Assembly: GCA_902520495.1 (NCBI GenBank)
Contig: CABYNW010000001.1
Coordinates: forward strand, 62,001-126,000
Reading direction: 5' to 3'
Length of the DNA: 64,000 nt
Origin: an uncultured SAR86 cluster bacterium
Lineage (GTDB): Bacteria; Pseudomonadota; Gammaproteobacteria; Magnimaribacterales; D2472
A program made the position numbers and the translations under genes. The notes beneath the pieces are model-generated. The model was not told the origin of the DNA. It searched no databases and worked only from the letters and a program-made list of their open reading frames with translations. The stretch's first letter is position 1; each line of letters opens with the position of its first letter. This document shows, piece by piece, positions 16,593-26,608 of the stretch.

Positions 16593-17839
16593 TAGATACT
16601 CCAAAAAATCTAACAAGAAATATTCTTCTTGGAATGTTTTTTGGTTTTGTAGTAGGAGCATCCTTTTATTATCTTGATTTTTTTCCAGATTCTCTCACAA
16701 GCTTTATAACTGTATATGTCTTTAATCTTGGCGGATCAGTATTTATAAATCTTTTAAAAATGCTGATTATTCCATTGGTTTTCTTTTCACTTGTATCAGG
16801 AATATCTTCTCTTACAAGCATGCAAAGCCTTGGAAATATTACTTTAAAAACTATAACTCTGTATCTTTCTACCACCGCAATTGCTGTTACATTATCTTTG
16901 GTAGTCGGATCAATCTTCAAACCTGGTTCTGGATACTCTTCAGATATAGCTCCACCTGATAAGTTACCTGAAGGGCAGGGAATTTATGAAACAATATTGG
17001 GTATTTTCCCCTCTAATATTATTGAAGCTATGGCTCAGAATCAGATGTTAGCAGTTGTATTTTTTAGCATATTGTTTGGAATTGCATTAAATAAAACAAA
17101 TCATTTAACAGGAAATTTTAGTAATGTTTTTGAGAAATTAAATACTGTTTTTATGCAGCTTGTTATCATGATCATTTCTTTCGCACCCATTGGAGTATTT
17201 TGTTTAATAGGAAAATTCGTAATTACTGACGGGCTAGATATTTTTCAGGAAGCTTTTAAATATGTGATTTTGTTAATCTGCGTATTAATTTTTCATGCCC
17301 TAGTTACGTATGCATTAATTTTAAAGATTTTTACGAAATTAAATATAGTTACTTTTTATAGAAAAATGAAAGAGGTTGCTATTTTTGCATTTTCAACATC
17401 TTCAAGCGCTGCAACAATTCCAGTAACACTTAAAACAGTTCAAAATGACTTAGGGGTAAATAAAAATGTTTCCTCTTTTGTAATCCCAGTTGGAGCAACA
17501 ATTAATATGGATGGTACTGCAATTATGCAAGGCATGGCAACAGTTTTTATTGCTCAAATGTCAGGCATAGATCTAACCTTAATCCAGTATGTGCAAGTTG
17601 TGATTCTCGCAGTTGTTACATCAATTGGAACAGCTGCAGTTCCATCTGCTGGAACAATTACATTAGTAATCATTCTTCAACAATTTGGACTTCCTTTAGA
17701 AGCTATAGGCATTATCTTGGCAGTAGATCGTATTTTAGACATGATAAGAACTTCAGTTAATGTAACAGGCGATGCGGCAGTGGCCTGTGTTGTTGCTAGC
17801 TCTGAAAATCTTTTAGATAAAGAAGTATTCAACAAATAG
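16589..17839 (+). CDS. dicarboxylate/amino acid:cation symporter (DAACS family)
   Basis: Inner-membrane secondary transporter of 416 residues. Seen: many hydrophobic segments, the serine-rich hairpin [11 protein letters not shown], the substrate/cation motif [11 protein letters not shown], and the second hairpin [11 protein letters not shown], then a D-rich C-terminal helix with [16 protein letters not shown]. These are typical of GltP/DctA/GltT proteins, which import glutamate, aspartate or C4-dicarboxylates with H+ or Na+. The hairpin and NMDGT residues do not settle the substrate. It is coupled to the rubredoxin gene by a 4-bp overlap. Confidence 0.93.
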   Translation: MIDTPKNLTRNILLGMFFGFVVGASFYYLDFFPDSLTSFITVYVFNLGGSVFINLLKMLIIPLVFFSLVSGISSLTSMQSLGNITLKTITLYLSTTAIAVTLSLVVGSIFKPGSGYSSDIAPPDKLPEGQGIYETILGIFPSNIIEAMAQNQMLAVVFFSILFGIALNKTNHLTGNFSNVFEKLNTVFMQLVIMIISFAPIGVFCLIGKFVITDGLDIFQEAFKYVILLICVLIFHALVTYALILKIFTKLNIVTFYRKMKEVAIFAFSTSSSAATIPVTLKTVQNDLGVNKNVSSFVIPVGATINMDGTAIMQGMATVFIAQMSGIDLTLIQYVQVVILAVVTSIGTAAVPSAGTITLVIILQQFGLPLEAIGIILAVDRILDMIRTSVNVTGDAAVACVVASSENLLDKEVFNK

Positions 17840-17852
17840 AATAAAATATACG

Positions 17853-17878
17853 TTTTCTTATAAATTATTTGCTAGAAT
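17853..17878 (+). promoter_or_regulatory. candidate promoter of the membrane pyrophosphatase gene
   Basis: The 66-bp gap after the symporter gene holds an extended -10 element, TGC followed by TAGAAT (17873-17878). A weak T-rich -35 region lies upstream. The ribosome site AAGGGG follows, close before the ATG. The assignment rests on the extended -10 only. Confidence 0.35.
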
Positions 17879-17905
17879 GCTTTATTAAAAATAAGGGGTT
17901 TCTAT

Positions 17906-19888
17906 ATGGATAATTTAATCATTCCACCAGTTTTAGGTCTATTGGGTATGGTCATGGCATTTATAGTTTATATGCTTGTCATGAAATATCCTGATGGCGA
18001 AGATAAAGTAAAGAAAATTGGTGACCAGATTCACACCGGAGCACTAACCTTCATGAAAACAGAATATAAATATCTGTTTATTTTTATGGGTGTGATTGTT
18101 GGCTTAGCTTGGTATGCATTAGGTCCTTATACAGCAATAGCAGTTATTGTAGGTGCTTTATGTTCATCAATTGCAGGATTTATTGGAATGTACGCTGCTA
18201 CTAAAGCAAATGTAAGAACAGCAACAGCAGCTCAAAAAGATGGCTCTGCTGCAGCTTTAACAGTCTCTTTTTACGGCGGCTCAATAATGGGTCTTTGTGT
18301 GGCATCATTAGGCCTAATAGGCTTAGGAGGCTTATATTTTTTCTATATACCAGCTGAAATTGATCCTCATAAGCTTGAAGGTTTTGCTATGGGCGCATCT
18401 GTAGTAGCTCTCTTTTCGAGAGTAGGCGGGGGAATTTTTACAAAAAGTGCAGATGTTGGAGCCGATCTTGTTGGCAAGATTGAAGCAGGCATCCCTGAAG
18501 ATGATCCAAGAAATCCTGGTGTTATTGCAGATAACGTTGGTGATAATGTTGGAGATGTTGCTGGAATGGGTTCAGATATATTTGAATCATATTGTGGTTC
18601 TATGATTGCATCAATAGCTATAGCTTATACCTTAGGTAATAAAGATATGATGATGCTTCCTTTAGCTTTAGCATCGACAGGTTTAATAGCATCAATAATT
18701 GGAATATTTATAGTTAAGCTTCAGTCTGCAAAAGCACCTGCAAGCGCATTAAGATCTGGAACTCTTTTAGCACCAGTAATATTTGTTGCTATGGCTTATT
18801 TCATAATTAATTCTTTTGAAGAAGTTGGAATGAACGTATGGTGGTGCGTCATAGCTGGAGCAGTCGGGGGCGTATTGATTGGCTTAATCACAGAATATTA
18901 TACAGGTGGAAAACCAGTTAAAAAGATTGCTGAATCAGGCAATACAGGACCAGCAACAGTTATGATCTCAGGACTATCAGTTGGCATGCAATCTGTTGTA
19001 ATACCAATCGTTATTTTGGCTGGAATAATTCTTGTCTCAACTCAATTATCAGGTATTTATGGTGTTGGAATTGCTGCTGTTGGTATGCTTGCAACCGTTG
19101 GAATAACAATGGCAATAGATGCATATGGGCCGGTTGCAGACAATGCAGGTGGTATTGCTGAAATGTCAGGTATGGGTGAAGAGGTAAGAGAAATCACCGA
19201 TTCTCTTGATGAATTAGGAAATACTACTGCTGCAATTGGAAAAGGTTTTGCAATTGGGGCCGCAGCACTAGCCGCTCTAGCAATAATTTCTGCTTTTTCA
19301 GCTGTAGTAGCTGATGCTAATCCTGAATTTTCATTAGCACTTACTGAGCCAATTGTTTTGGTTGGGATGTTTATTGGGGTCTGCATACCTTTTTTAGTTT
19401 CATCAATAACTATGACAGCAGTTGGAGACGCAGCTTTTGAAATGATTAATGAAATAAGAAGACAATTTAAAGACATACCAGGATTAATGGAAGGTACAGC
19501 AGAACCAGATTCTGAAAAATGTGTTGAAATTGCGACCACAGCTGCTTTAAAAAAAATGATGTTGCCTGGAGTGATTGCCGTATCAATGCCAGCTATTGTT
19601 GGTTTTGGACTAGGCGCACAAGCTTTGGGTGGAATGCTTGCTGGCGGATTACTTGGCTGTGTTTCATTAGCACTAATGATGGCAAACGCTGGAGGAGCTT
19701 GGGATAATGCAAAAAAATATGTTGAGAAAGGTAATCTAGGGGGCAAAGGTTCAGATACTCATGCAGCTGCTGTAGTTGGAGATACGGTTGGAGATCCATT
19801 CAAGGATACCTCTGGCCCATCAATGAATATCCTTATAAACGTAATGGCTATAGTTAGTTTGGTTATAGCACCACTTTTAAGCATTTAA
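17906..19888 (+). CDS. hppA: membrane-bound ion-pumping pyrophosphatase
   Basis: A 660-residue, multi-spanning pump that uses pyrophosphate hydrolysis to move H+ or Na+ across the inner membrane. The active site is clear: [11 protein letters not shown] from about D183, then [19 protein letters not shown], and a late [15 protein letters not shown]. In the [10 protein letters not shown] motif the key position is alanine (A442). K+-independent enzymes have lysine there, so this one is predicted K+-dependent. Whether it pumps Na+ or H+ is not decided. It has its own gap, probable promoter and terminator, so it is likely a single-gene unit. Confidence 0.97.
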   Translation: MDNLIIPPVLGLLGMVMAFIVYMLVMKYPDGEDKVKKIGDQIHTGALTFMKTEYKYLFIFMGVIVGLAWYALGPYTAIAVIVGALCSSIAGFIGMYAATKANVRTATAAQKDGSAAALTVSFYGGSIMGLCVASLGLIGLGGLYFFYIPAEIDPHKLEGFAMGASVVALFSRVGGGIFTKSADVGADLVGKIEAGIPEDDPRNPGVIADNVGDNVGDVAGMGSDIFESYCGSMIASIAIAYTLGNKDMMMLPLALASTGLIASIIGIFIVKLQSAKAPASALRSGTLLAPVIFVAMAYFIINSFEEVGMNVWWCVIAGAVGGVLIGLITEYYTGGKPVKKIAESGNTGPATVMISGLSVGMQSVVIPIVILAGIILVSTQLSGIYGVGIAAVGMLATVGITMAIDAYGPVADNAGGIAEMSGMGEEVREITDSLDELGNTTAAIGKGFAIGAAALAALAIISAFSAVVADANPEFSLALTEPIVLVGMFIGVCIPFLVSSITMTAVGDAAFEMINEIRRQFKDIPGLMEGTAEPDSEKCVEIATTAALKKMMLPGVIAVSMPAIVGFGLGAQALGGMLAGGLLGCVSLALMMANAGGAWDNAKKYVEKGNLGGKGSDTHAAAVVGDTVGDPFKDTSGPSMNILINVMAIVSLVIAPLLSI

Positions 19889-19910
19889 TTAGAATATTGA
19901 ATATTAAGAA

Positions 19911-19938
19911 TCCAGGGTTGCATCCCTGGATTTTTTTT
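19911..19938 (+). terminator. intrinsic terminator after the pyrophosphatase gene
   Basis: A 7-bp stem TCCAGGG / CCCTGGA with a 6-nt loop is followed directly by eight T residues. It is 22 bp after the hppA stop codon and before the next gene on the same strand. It is the only classical intrinsic terminator noticed in the window. Confidence 0.92.
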
Positions 19939-19953
19939 GACTAAATTGAACTA

Positions 19954-20649
19954 ATGAAAAAAAATATTTTAATAATTGGGTACGGAGATATAGCAAAAAG
20001 GCTAAGTGCTATCCTGTTTAAAGATATTTATGAAATATATGGAATTTCTAGAAGCAAAAAGAGAGGCTTAGAAAATTTTATCGAATATGATTGGTTATCT
20101 AAAAAACTACCAAAGCTTGAATGCAAGAATTATGAAACTATAGTCTTTATACCCAAACCAAGTAAGAATAATCATGCAGGATATAAAGAGGGATTTCTTA
20201 ATTCTTCTGAGAATATTTTTGGTTTCTTAGAGGCTTCAGAAAAGATTTTTTATAAAAAATTTATTACCATTTCGTCTACAAGTGTTTTCGGTCATAAAGA
20301 AGATCGAAAATCCAATATGGATACGTCCATGCTTAAAGAGGAAGATTCAGATGCAAGTCCTTTGAGGCTTGGAGGGCAAATTATTACAGAATATGAAAAG
20401 AATCAGATTAAAAGATATGCTGAAAGATTAATAGTTTTAAGATTATCTGGCTTATATACTTCCAAGCCAAAATCTAAAAACCACTTACATAGAGATAATG
20501 CTGCAAAGATTATAAAATTTTTCATAGAAAATGATTTTAATTTTACTTCTCATCAAATATTTAATTGCACCGAAGATTCAGCCTTACTAGGCGATATTTC
20601 AAATGAAAAATTAAAGAAATTAGGTTTTATTTTTGACAGATATAACTAG
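19954..20649 (+). CDS. NAD(P)-binding epimerase-like protein (extended SDR, YeeZ type)
   Basis: A 231-residue Rossmann-fold protein. The N-terminus reads ILIIGYGDIAKRL, a dinucleotide-binding turn, and a central segment has FITISSTSVFGH, the serine-rich strand of extended SDRs. The usual YxxxK is not obvious; EYEKNQ follows near residue 148. Overall layout resembles YeeZ-like sugar-nucleotide epimerase homologues, whose role is unknown. It starts 16 bp after the terminator T-run and precedes yicC by 32 bp. Confidence 0.7.
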   Translation: MKKNILIIGYGDIAKRLSAILFKDIYEIYGISRSKKRGLENFIEYDWLSKKLPKLECKNYETIVFIPKPSKNNHAGYKEGFLNSSENIFGFLEASEKIFYKKFITISSTSVFGHKEDRKSNMDTSMLKEEDSDASPLRLGGQIITEYEKNQIKRYAERLIVLRLSGLYTSKPKSKNHLHRDNAAKIIKFFIENDFNFTSHQIFNCTEDSALLGDISNEKLKKLGFIFDRYN

Positions 20650-20681
20650 AACTTAAGCTTATTGCAAAATACAATAAATAT

Positions 20682-21530
20682 ATGACTAAAAGCATGACAG
20701 GTTTTGGGCTATCAAGCTCTGTAAATAAAGAATCTGAAGTATACGTTGAGATCAAGGGAGTGAACCATAAATTTCTTGATCTATCAATAAAGCCAAATGA
20801 TTTAAGTAACGATCTAGAAGAATATATTAGAAAATCAGTCTCAAAGAATATCATTAGAGGAAGAGTTGATTTAAGAATCAAACTTGTGTCCTCCTCTAAA
20901 GTATCCTATTCAATAGATTCAAAACTTTTAACAAAATTTAAAAAATCATTAAAAGAAGGTCTTCAATTTAATGGAGATATTCACTTTAGAGATATCAAGG
21001 ATGTGCCCGGTATATTTAAATCAGAAGTAACTAAAGATATAAATAATAAAATAATAAAGAAAGTCTTTAATGAAGCGATGAATGAATTTACTAGTTCTAG
21101 AAATAAAGAAGGAGAAAAAATAAAAAAAGTTTTATTAAAAAAAATAATACGAATTGAATCTGTTGCCACAAAAATTAAGAAATCAAATAATAAGAATTTA
21201 AAAAAGAGATCAAAATTATACAAAGATAAAGCATTAGGGCTGCTAAAAAATCTTGATGAGAGTCGACTAGAGCAAGAAGTGTCTATATTGGCCTTAAAAT
21301 ATGATGTTAGTGAAGAAATAGATAGAATTTTTTTTCATTCGGAATCTTTAAAAAAAGAGTTAAACAAGAAGACATGTAGTGGCAAGAAGATAGATTTCGT
21401 CTTGCAGGAGCTTTTTAGAGAAGCTAATACATTATCAGTGAAACTAGATGACCCTAATTTAAAAAATAATGCTCTTGATATGAAATTATTTATTGAAGAG
21501 ATGAGAGAGCAGACTCAAAATGTTGAATAA
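20682..21530 (+). CDS. yicC: YicC family endoribonuclease-like protein
   Basis: A 282-residue protein opening with KSMTGFG, the YicC family hallmark, and ending with the conserved C-terminal domain (QELFREANTLSVKLDD, then VEEMREQxQN-like EEMREQTQN). Family members are reported endoribonucleases linked to small-RNA decay. A lysine-rich middle region is predicted helical. Its last 11 bp overlap the start of gmk. YicC next to gmk is a common bacterial arrangement. Confidence 0.93.
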   Translation: MTKSMTGFGLSSSVNKESEVYVEIKGVNHKFLDLSIKPNDLSNDLEEYIRKSVSKNIIRGRVDLRIKLVSSSKVSYSIDSKLLTKFKKSLKEGLQFNGDIHFRDIKDVPGIFKSEVTKDINNKIIKKVFNEAMNEFTSSRNKEGEKIKKVLLKKIIRIESVATKIKKSNNKNLKKRSKLYKDKALGLLKNLDESRLEQEVSILALKYDVSEEIDRIFFHSESLKKELNKKTCSGKKIDFVLQELFREANTLSVKLDDPNLKNNALDMKLFIEEMREQTQNVE

Positions 21531-22143
21531 TAAAACTAAAGCCAGGCTGATTGTTTTTTCTGCGCCTTCAGGTGCTGGAAAATCTTCCTTAATAAAAGAA
21601 GTAGTATCAAACAGTTCTGGCAATATTGATTTATCTATTTCAGCGACAACAAGACCTCAAAGAAATGGAGAAGAGCATGGACGAGATTATTTTTTTATAT
21701 CTGATGAAGAATTTAACAAACTTAAAGATCAGAACTCTTTTATAGAGTATGCAAATGTTTATGGCTATCAGTATGGAACCCTAAAATCCTTTGTAGATGA
21801 AAAAATCAAAAATGATATTAATGTGATTCTTGATATTGATGTTCAAGGCTTTGATCTTATAAGGAGTTCTATAAAAGAGCACGTATCAATTTTTATAATA
21901 CCTCCATCAATAATGGAGTTAGAAAATAGATTAGTTTCGAGAGGATTAGATTCAGAAGAGGTTATTAAAAAGAGATTAAAAAATGTACAAACCGAACTTA
22001 AATATGCTGAATTATATGATTATATAATTCTAAATGACCAGTTTGAAAATACTCTTAATGAACTAACTTCTATAATTTATGATAAAAATTATAAATACGA
22101 CAAAAAAATCAATATAAATTTGTTAAAAGATTTATTGGATTAA
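21520..22143 (+). CDS. gmk: guanylate kinase
   Basis: Enzyme of 207 residues phosphorylating GMP to GDP. The P-loop SAPSGAGKSS starts near residue 14, the GMP-binding block reads SATTRPQRNGEEHGRDY, and the later DIDVQG and RLVSRGLDSEE segments fit the family. It overlaps yicC by 11 bp and precedes rpoZ and spoT, the same order as E. coli gmk-rpoZ-spoT. That links GTP pools with (p)ppGpp control. Confidence 0.97.
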   Translation: MLNNKTKARLIVFSAPSGAGKSSLIKEVVSNSSGNIDLSISATTRPQRNGEEHGRDYFFISDEEFNKLKDQNSFIEYANVYGYQYGTLKSFVDEKIKNDINVILDIDVQGFDLIRSSIKEHVSIFIIPPSIMELENRLVSRGLDSEEVIKKRLKNVQTELKYAELYDYIILNDQFENTLNELTSIIYDKNYKYDKKININLLKDLLD

Positions 22144-22185
22144 TGGAGTGATTAGAATTAGAATACTCCTCCAGGAGAATAATAG

Positions 22186-22455
22186 ATGGCTAGAATTACA
22201 GTAGAAGATTGCTTAGAAAAAATACCTAGTAGATTTGACCTTATATTAATGGCATCCAAGAGAGCTAGACAGCTTTCTACAACAAGTAGAGATCCACTTG
22301 TTGAGTGGGATAATGATAAACCAACATTAGTAGCTTTAAGAGAGATTGAAGAAGGGCTTCTTGATCAGGAAACTCTTGAAAAGACTCTTGAAGAAGATGT
22401 GTTGTTGGATGAGTTTGCAGTTCCAAGTAATAAAGAAGACGAAAACATAGGATAA
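22186..22455 (+). CDS. rpoZ: RNA polymerase omega subunit
   Basis: A small 89-residue protein matching the omega subunit: [19 protein letters not shown] at the start, then ASKRARQL and [13 protein letters not shown]. It stabilises the beta-prime subunit and forms part of a ppGpp site on RNA polymerase. An AGGAG ribosome site precedes the ATG by about 8 nt. It lies between gmk and spoT in conserved order. Confidence 0.97.
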   Translation: MARITVEDCLEKIPSRFDLILMASKRARQLSTTSRDPLVEWDNDKPTLVALREIEEGLLDQETLEKTLEEDVLLDEFAVPSNKEDENIG

Positions 22456-22475
22456 ATGACTATAGGGGAGTTATT

Positions 22476-24659
22476 TTGAGTGACCATGCGCTCCCAAATA
22501 TATTGCTTAATGATTTTTCAGGAGGCAATCTTTTAAGACTTCCATCTAATTTTTATAAATCTGCAAAATTATATCTTGACTATAAATCAATAAAGAAAGT
22601 TCAAAAGGCTTATTCTGTAGGTTTTTATGCTCATCAGGGGCAAAAAAGAAGAGACGGCTCAAAATATATAACCCATCCTCTTGAGGTAGCTAAGATTTTG
22701 TTAGATCTTAGAATGGATTCAGATTCCATTTGTTCAGCATTAATGCATGATGTGCTTGAAGATTGTGATGTAAATAAGAATAATTTAAAAGAATTGTTTG
22801 GCTCAGATGTTGCAGACATTGTTGATGGCGTAAGCAAGCTTGGAAAATTAGATATAAAAGGTCGAAAGGATACCGAGGCTAATAATTTACAAAAGATGAT
22901 GCTCGCTATGTCCAAAGATGTAAGGGTGGTGCTTGTAAAAATTTGTGATCGTTTACACAACATGAGAACAATAGAACACTTACCAAGGTCCAAGCAAATA
23001 CAGAAATCAAAGGAAACGATTGAATTGTATGCTCCGCTGGCCTTAAGAATTGGTATGCAAGATATTAGATCTGAGCTTGAAGATTTAGCATTTCGATGCA
23101 TTCATCCTTTGAGGGCATCAATGCTAGAAAGTGCAATAAGAAAATCCAGTGGAGGGCGAAAGAAAATAGTTTCGAAAATTCGTAAAGATCTTAAACGTCG
23201 TCTGAAAACAAATGGGATTGAAAAAGTAGGTGTAAAAGGAAGAGAGAAGAATATATATAGCATATATAGGAAAATCAAATCAAAACATAAACCATTCTCA
23301 GAAATTTTAGATGTCTATGGATTTAGAATACTAGTGGATTCTATTGATGATTGTTATAGATCTTTGGGCATAATCCATAATTATTTTTCCCCTATTGAAA
23401 ATAGGTTTAAAGACTACATAGCAATACCGAAGAGCAATGGTTATCAGGCCTTACATACTAGTTTATTGGCTTTAAATGCTTTTCCTATTGAAGTTCAAAT
23501 TCTAACAAGAAATATGTCTTCAATTGCTTCTTTTGGAATAGCCGCACATTGGCAATATAAAACTAAAGAAAACAACATAAGTTCTGGTTTAAGAGCAACA
23601 AAATGGTTAACAGGATTGGTTGATCTCCAGAAAAAAACTAAAAATCCTTCAGAATTTGCTCAATCAATTAAAACAGACTTAAATTCTGATGAGGTGTTCT
23701 TATTCTCTCCAAAAGGCGATATTTATGCTTTAAGAAAGGGCGCTACCCCTATTGATTTTGCTTATGAAGTTCACACCGATCTAGGGGATACAATAATTGG
23801 ATGCAAAGTAAATAGAAATGAGGTGCCATTAAATATTGAATTAGAAACCGGACAAACGGTTGAAGTTATATCATCAAAAAAAGACTTTGAGTTAGATCCA
23901 GCGTGGTTGAATTATGTTGTAACAAGCAAAGCAAGAAGTGCTATTAGATCAAGATTAAGAAAACAGAAAATTTCTGATGCAAGAAAAGCAGGGAAGGTTA
24001 TGCTTGAAACAGAATTAAAAAGAGCAGGTACAAGTCTTTCTGATTATAGGGGAAGCTCTCTTAAGAAAGTATTAGACATAATTGGAGTTACTTCTTTAAA
24101 TAAATTACTTACTGATCTTGGGTTAGGAAAAAGAACAGGAAGCATTGTTGCAGAAAGGTTTTACTCAGGCCTACAAATTAGAGAAGGTATTAAAGAACTA
24201 AAGCCAGTACTAATTTTGGATAATAAGATTGAAAGCGTTACTATTAGATTTGCAAAATGCTGCATGCCGATTAAAGGCGATAATGTTATTGCGCACTCAG
24301 ATACAGAAAGAGGAATAGTTCTGCATCATAAAAGATGTAAACAAGTCACACCATTTATAAAAAAAGATTCCAGATATATGCCTGCTATCTGGGGTGATAA
24401 CAGTAAAGACCATTTATATAAGGCAAAGATAGATATTAATACCGAAGATAAAGTAGGAGTATTGTCAGAACTTGGTTCTGTATTCGCAAGATCAGGCATT
24501 AATATTGGCTCGGTAAATACAAAAACTATTGATAAAAAATTTGCTGGGTTTGAGGTAGAAATTGAAGTTAAAGATACACAAGAATTAAAAAATATTATGC
24601 AAAAAGTAAGATCGATGAAATTAACAACAAGTTGTAAAAGAAACATAAATGACAAATAG
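22476..24659 (+). CDS. spoT: RelA/SpoT family (p)ppGpp synthetase/hydrolase
   Basis: Stringent-response enzyme of 727 residues. Domains: HD hydrolase (about 45-190, ALMHDVLEDCD near 88), synthetase (about 250-360, GREKNIYSIY and KDYIAIPKSNGYQALHT), TGS (from 403), and C-terminal ACT (from 649). The hydrolase motif is intact. In the synthetase, the usual EVQIRT is EVQILT and the following AExG is ASFG, so synthetic activity may be altered; this is inference. The start is TTG with AGGGGAG 5 nt upstream, and no in-frame ATG occurs until well inside the HD domain. Whether a separate RelA exists cannot be seen here. Confidence 0.95.
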   Translation: MSDHALPNILLNDFSGGNLLRLPSNFYKSAKLYLDYKSIKKVQKAYSVGFYAHQGQKRRDGSKYITHPLEVAKILLDLRMDSDSICSALMHDVLEDCDVNKNNLKELFGSDVADIVDGVSKLGKLDIKGRKDTEANNLQKMMLAMSKDVRVVLVKICDRLHNMRTIEHLPRSKQIQKSKETIELYAPLALRIGMQDIRSELEDLAFRCIHPLRASMLESAIRKSSGGRKKIVSKIRKDLKRRLKTNGIEKVGVKGREKNIYSIYRKIKSKHKPFSEILDVYGFRILVDSIDDCYRSLGIIHNYFSPIENRFKDYIAIPKSNGYQALHTSLLALNAFPIEVQILTRNMSSIASFGIAAHWQYKTKENNISSGLRATKWLTGLVDLQKKTKNPSEFAQSIKTDLNSDEVFLFSPKGDIYALRKGATPIDFAYEVHTDLGDTIIGCKVNRNEVPLNIELETGQTVEVISSKKDFELDPAWLNYVVTSKARSAIRSRLRKQKISDARKAGKVMLETELKRAGTSLSDYRGSSLKKVLDIIGVTSLNKLLTDLGLGKRTGSIVAERFYSGLQIREGIKELKPVLILDNKIESVTIRFAKCCMPIKGDNVIAHSDTERGIVLHHKRCKQVTPFIKKDSRYMPAIWGDNSKDHLYKAKIDINTEDKVGVLSELGSVFARSGINIGSVNTKTIDKKFAGFEVEIEVKDTQELKNIMQKVRSMKLTTSCKRNINDK

Positions 24660-24732
24660 TAAAAAAATATTAATTTTTTTATGTACAATCCCTCTAATAT
24701 CAATCTTTATATCCTCAAAGGAGTTTAATCAA

Positions 24733-25119
24733 ATGTCTAAAGAAATTATTTCAACCAATAATGCTCCTCAAGCAATTGGACCATACTCACAAGCTGTTAA
24801 GACAGGAGATTTAATATTTATTTCTGGTCAGATTCCTTTAAATCCAAAAACAGGTGACTTGGTATCGGGATCAATTGAGGATGAGGCAAATCAAGTCCTT
24901 GAAAATATTCAGAGTATTTGTAAGGCTGCTGGTTATGGATTGGAAGATATTGTAAAGATAACAATTTTTTTAACTAATTTAGAAAATTTTGCAACAGTTA
25001 ATGAGGTGATGACTAAACATTTCAATGAACCATACCCAGCAAGAGCTACGGTTGAAGTATCTGGACTTCCTCTTGGTGTCAATGTAGAAATAGAGGCAAT
25101 AGTTGGGACAAATGGCTAA
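24733..25119 (+). CDS. ridA: RidA family enamine/imine deaminase
   Basis: A protein of 128 residues in the chosen frame, matching RidA, which hydrolyses reactive 2-aminoacrylate and related imines. Seen: NNAPQAIGPYSQAV, FISGQIPLNPKTGDLV, and PARATVEVSGLP with the catalytic Arg. The start was set at the ATG with AAGGAG 10 nt upstream, giving the usual family length. An earlier in-frame ATG at 24649, overlapping spoT by 11 bp, would add 28 mostly hydrophobic residues that look like a signal peptide; the ribosome site argues against it. The gene overlaps pyrB by 8 bp. Confidence 0.92.
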   Translation: MSKEIISTNNAPQAIGPYSQAVKTGDLIFISGQIPLNPKTGDLVSGSIEDEANQVLENIQSICKAAGYGLEDIVKITIFLTNLENFATVNEVMTKHFNEPYPARATVEVSGLPLGVNVEIEAIVGTNG

Positions 25120-26017
25120 AAACTTACTCTCAATCAAAGATTTATCAAAAGATGAGATTTTAGATTTGATAAAATTTTCAAATAATTTTATTGATGATGA
25201 AGGAAATTTTAGAAAAGAAGATCTTTTTCCTGATAAAACTGTTGCAAATGTATTTTGTGAACCCAGTACTAGAACAAAATCATCATTTGCTATAGCAGCA
25301 GGGAACTTAGGATGTTCTGTAATTGATTTCAATATTGATAATTCATCCGTTCAAAAGGGTGAATCTATATTTGAGACAGTTGACGCTCTTAATCTCATGG
25401 GAGTAGATTTATGTGTATTAAGGCATCCTGAATCTGTAATACAAGAATTGGCTGACGCTCTCCCAAAAATGGTCTTTATAAATGCTGGTGAGGGATCTAT
25501 ATCTCATCCAACACAAGCCTTATTAGACATGAAAACAATTATGGATCATAAGAATTCATTAGATGGCTTAAAGATAGTAATCGTTGGAGATCTCGATCAT
25601 TCTAGGGTTACTTCTTCTTTTGTAGAGGGCATATCTAATTTTTCTTTTGATTCTTTAACCTTTTCAGGACATCCAGAAATGTGCACCAACTATCAAAGCC
25701 CTTCAATAGGAAATTATGAGCCTGATATGGAGAAAGCTCTTCAAGATGCAGATGTTGTGATGACGCTTAGAATCCAGCATGAAAGATTTAAAGAGGAATT
25801 GAATTTAGATTTAGAAACATATAAGAATGCTTATCAACTTTCTTCAGAAAAGCTTGAGCATGCTAAGGGCGACGCTATTATCATGCACCCCGGTCCAGTG
25901 AATTATGTTGAAATAACAGAGGCTGTATATGATTCAGAAAACTCAGTTATTAGACAGCAAATAGCAAATGGTGTAGCCATAAGAATGGCGGTTCTATCAA
26001 GATTTTTGAGCGGTTAG
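25112..26017 (+). CDS. pyrB: aspartate carbamoyltransferase catalytic subunit
   Basis: Pyrimidine enzyme of 301 residues forming carbamoyl-aspartate. The carbamoyl-phosphate motif is CEPSTRTKSSF, followed by SVQKGES, RHPES, HPTQALLDM, RIQHERF and MHPGPVN, all expected for ATCase. The ATG used overlaps ridA by 8 bp; a TTG three codons earlier is in frame. No pyrI regulatory subunit gene follows. The 3' end overlaps the convergent ribE gene by 21 bp. Confidence 0.96.
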   Translation: MAKNLLSIKDLSKDEILDLIKFSNNFIDDEGNFRKEDLFPDKTVANVFCEPSTRTKSSFAIAAGNLGCSVIDFNIDNSSVQKGESIFETVDALNLMGVDLCVLRHPESVIQELADALPKMVFINAGEGSISHPTQALLDMKTIMDHKNSLDGLKIVIVGDLDHSRVTSSFVEGISNFSFDSLTFSGHPEMCTNYQSPSIGNYEPDMEKALQDADVVMTLRIQHERFKEELNLDLETYKNAYQLSSEKLEHAKGDAIIMHPGPVNYVEITEAVYDSENSVIRQQIANGVAIRMAVLSRFLSG

Positions 26018-26608
26018 TGTTCTCTTAACTGTTTCAACAACTGAAATAGTATTTTGATCAATTTCAACATTTACTCCAGACCCCTCCGTTAGAAAACCTA
26101 AGTTTGTAACCGAGAGAGTCTCTGGGATTAGATGAATACAGAAATTATCTGTATTAACCTTCCCAATAGTTAAACTACAACCATTAATACCTATGTATCC
26201 TTTTTCAAATATATATTCATTAAACTTCTTAGGAAACGAAACGATAATATCTTTAGTGCTGGCTTTATTTATAATTTTTTTAATTTTGCCAGTAAAGTGG
26301 ATATGTCCTGACATCAAATGACCGCCAATTTCAGTTGAGGATTTAATTGATCTCTCTAAATTTACTAATGATCCTTTATTGAGTTTTTTTATATTTGTTC
26401 TTGATAGAGTTTCTTCAATGACATCAAATTTTAGTTTCTTTAAACCCTTATCTAGTGATGTTAAACAAACACCATCTACAGAAATGCTTGCACCTTTTTT
26501 GAGATTCTTATTGAACCCATTTGGGGGCAATATCTCTATTAAAATACTATCCTCTTTTAGAGATATTTTATTAACTTTACCAGTTCCCTGGACTATTCCT
26601 GAAAACAT
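25997..26608 (-). CDS. ribE: riboflavin synthase
   Basis: Enzyme of 203 residues that dismutates two lumazine molecules into riboflavin. It has two tandem lumazine-binding repeats, the first starting MFSGIVQGTG with SVDGVCLT, the second from about residue 97 (GGHLMSGHIHFTG, then GINGCSLTIG). This internal duplication is the family hallmark. It directly follows pyrE (adjacent codons) and is last in the rpsU-yqeY-rph-pyrE-ribE run. The last 21 bp overlap pyrB on the other strand. Confidence 0.96.
   Translation of the reverse strand: MFSGIVQGTGKVNKISLKEDSILIEILPPNGFNKNLKKGASISVDGVCLTSLDKGLKKLKFDVIEETLSRTNIKKLNKGSLVNLERSIKSSTEIGGHLMSGHIHFTGKIKKIINKASTKDIIVSFPKKFNEYIFEKGYIGINGCSLTIGKVNTDNFCIHLIPETLSVTNLGFLTEGSGVNVEIDQNTISVVETVKRTLTAQKS

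Noticed and set aside
19057..19746. A 229-codon open frame antisense to hppA.
   Set aside because: It mirrors the codon bias of the real gene, is low-complexity (rich in A, P, S, I), and hppA is unambiguous.
24649..24732. N-terminal extension of RidA resembling a signal peptide.
   Set aside because: A good AAGGAG site precedes the later ATG, and the shorter protein has normal family length; the frame overlaps spoT.
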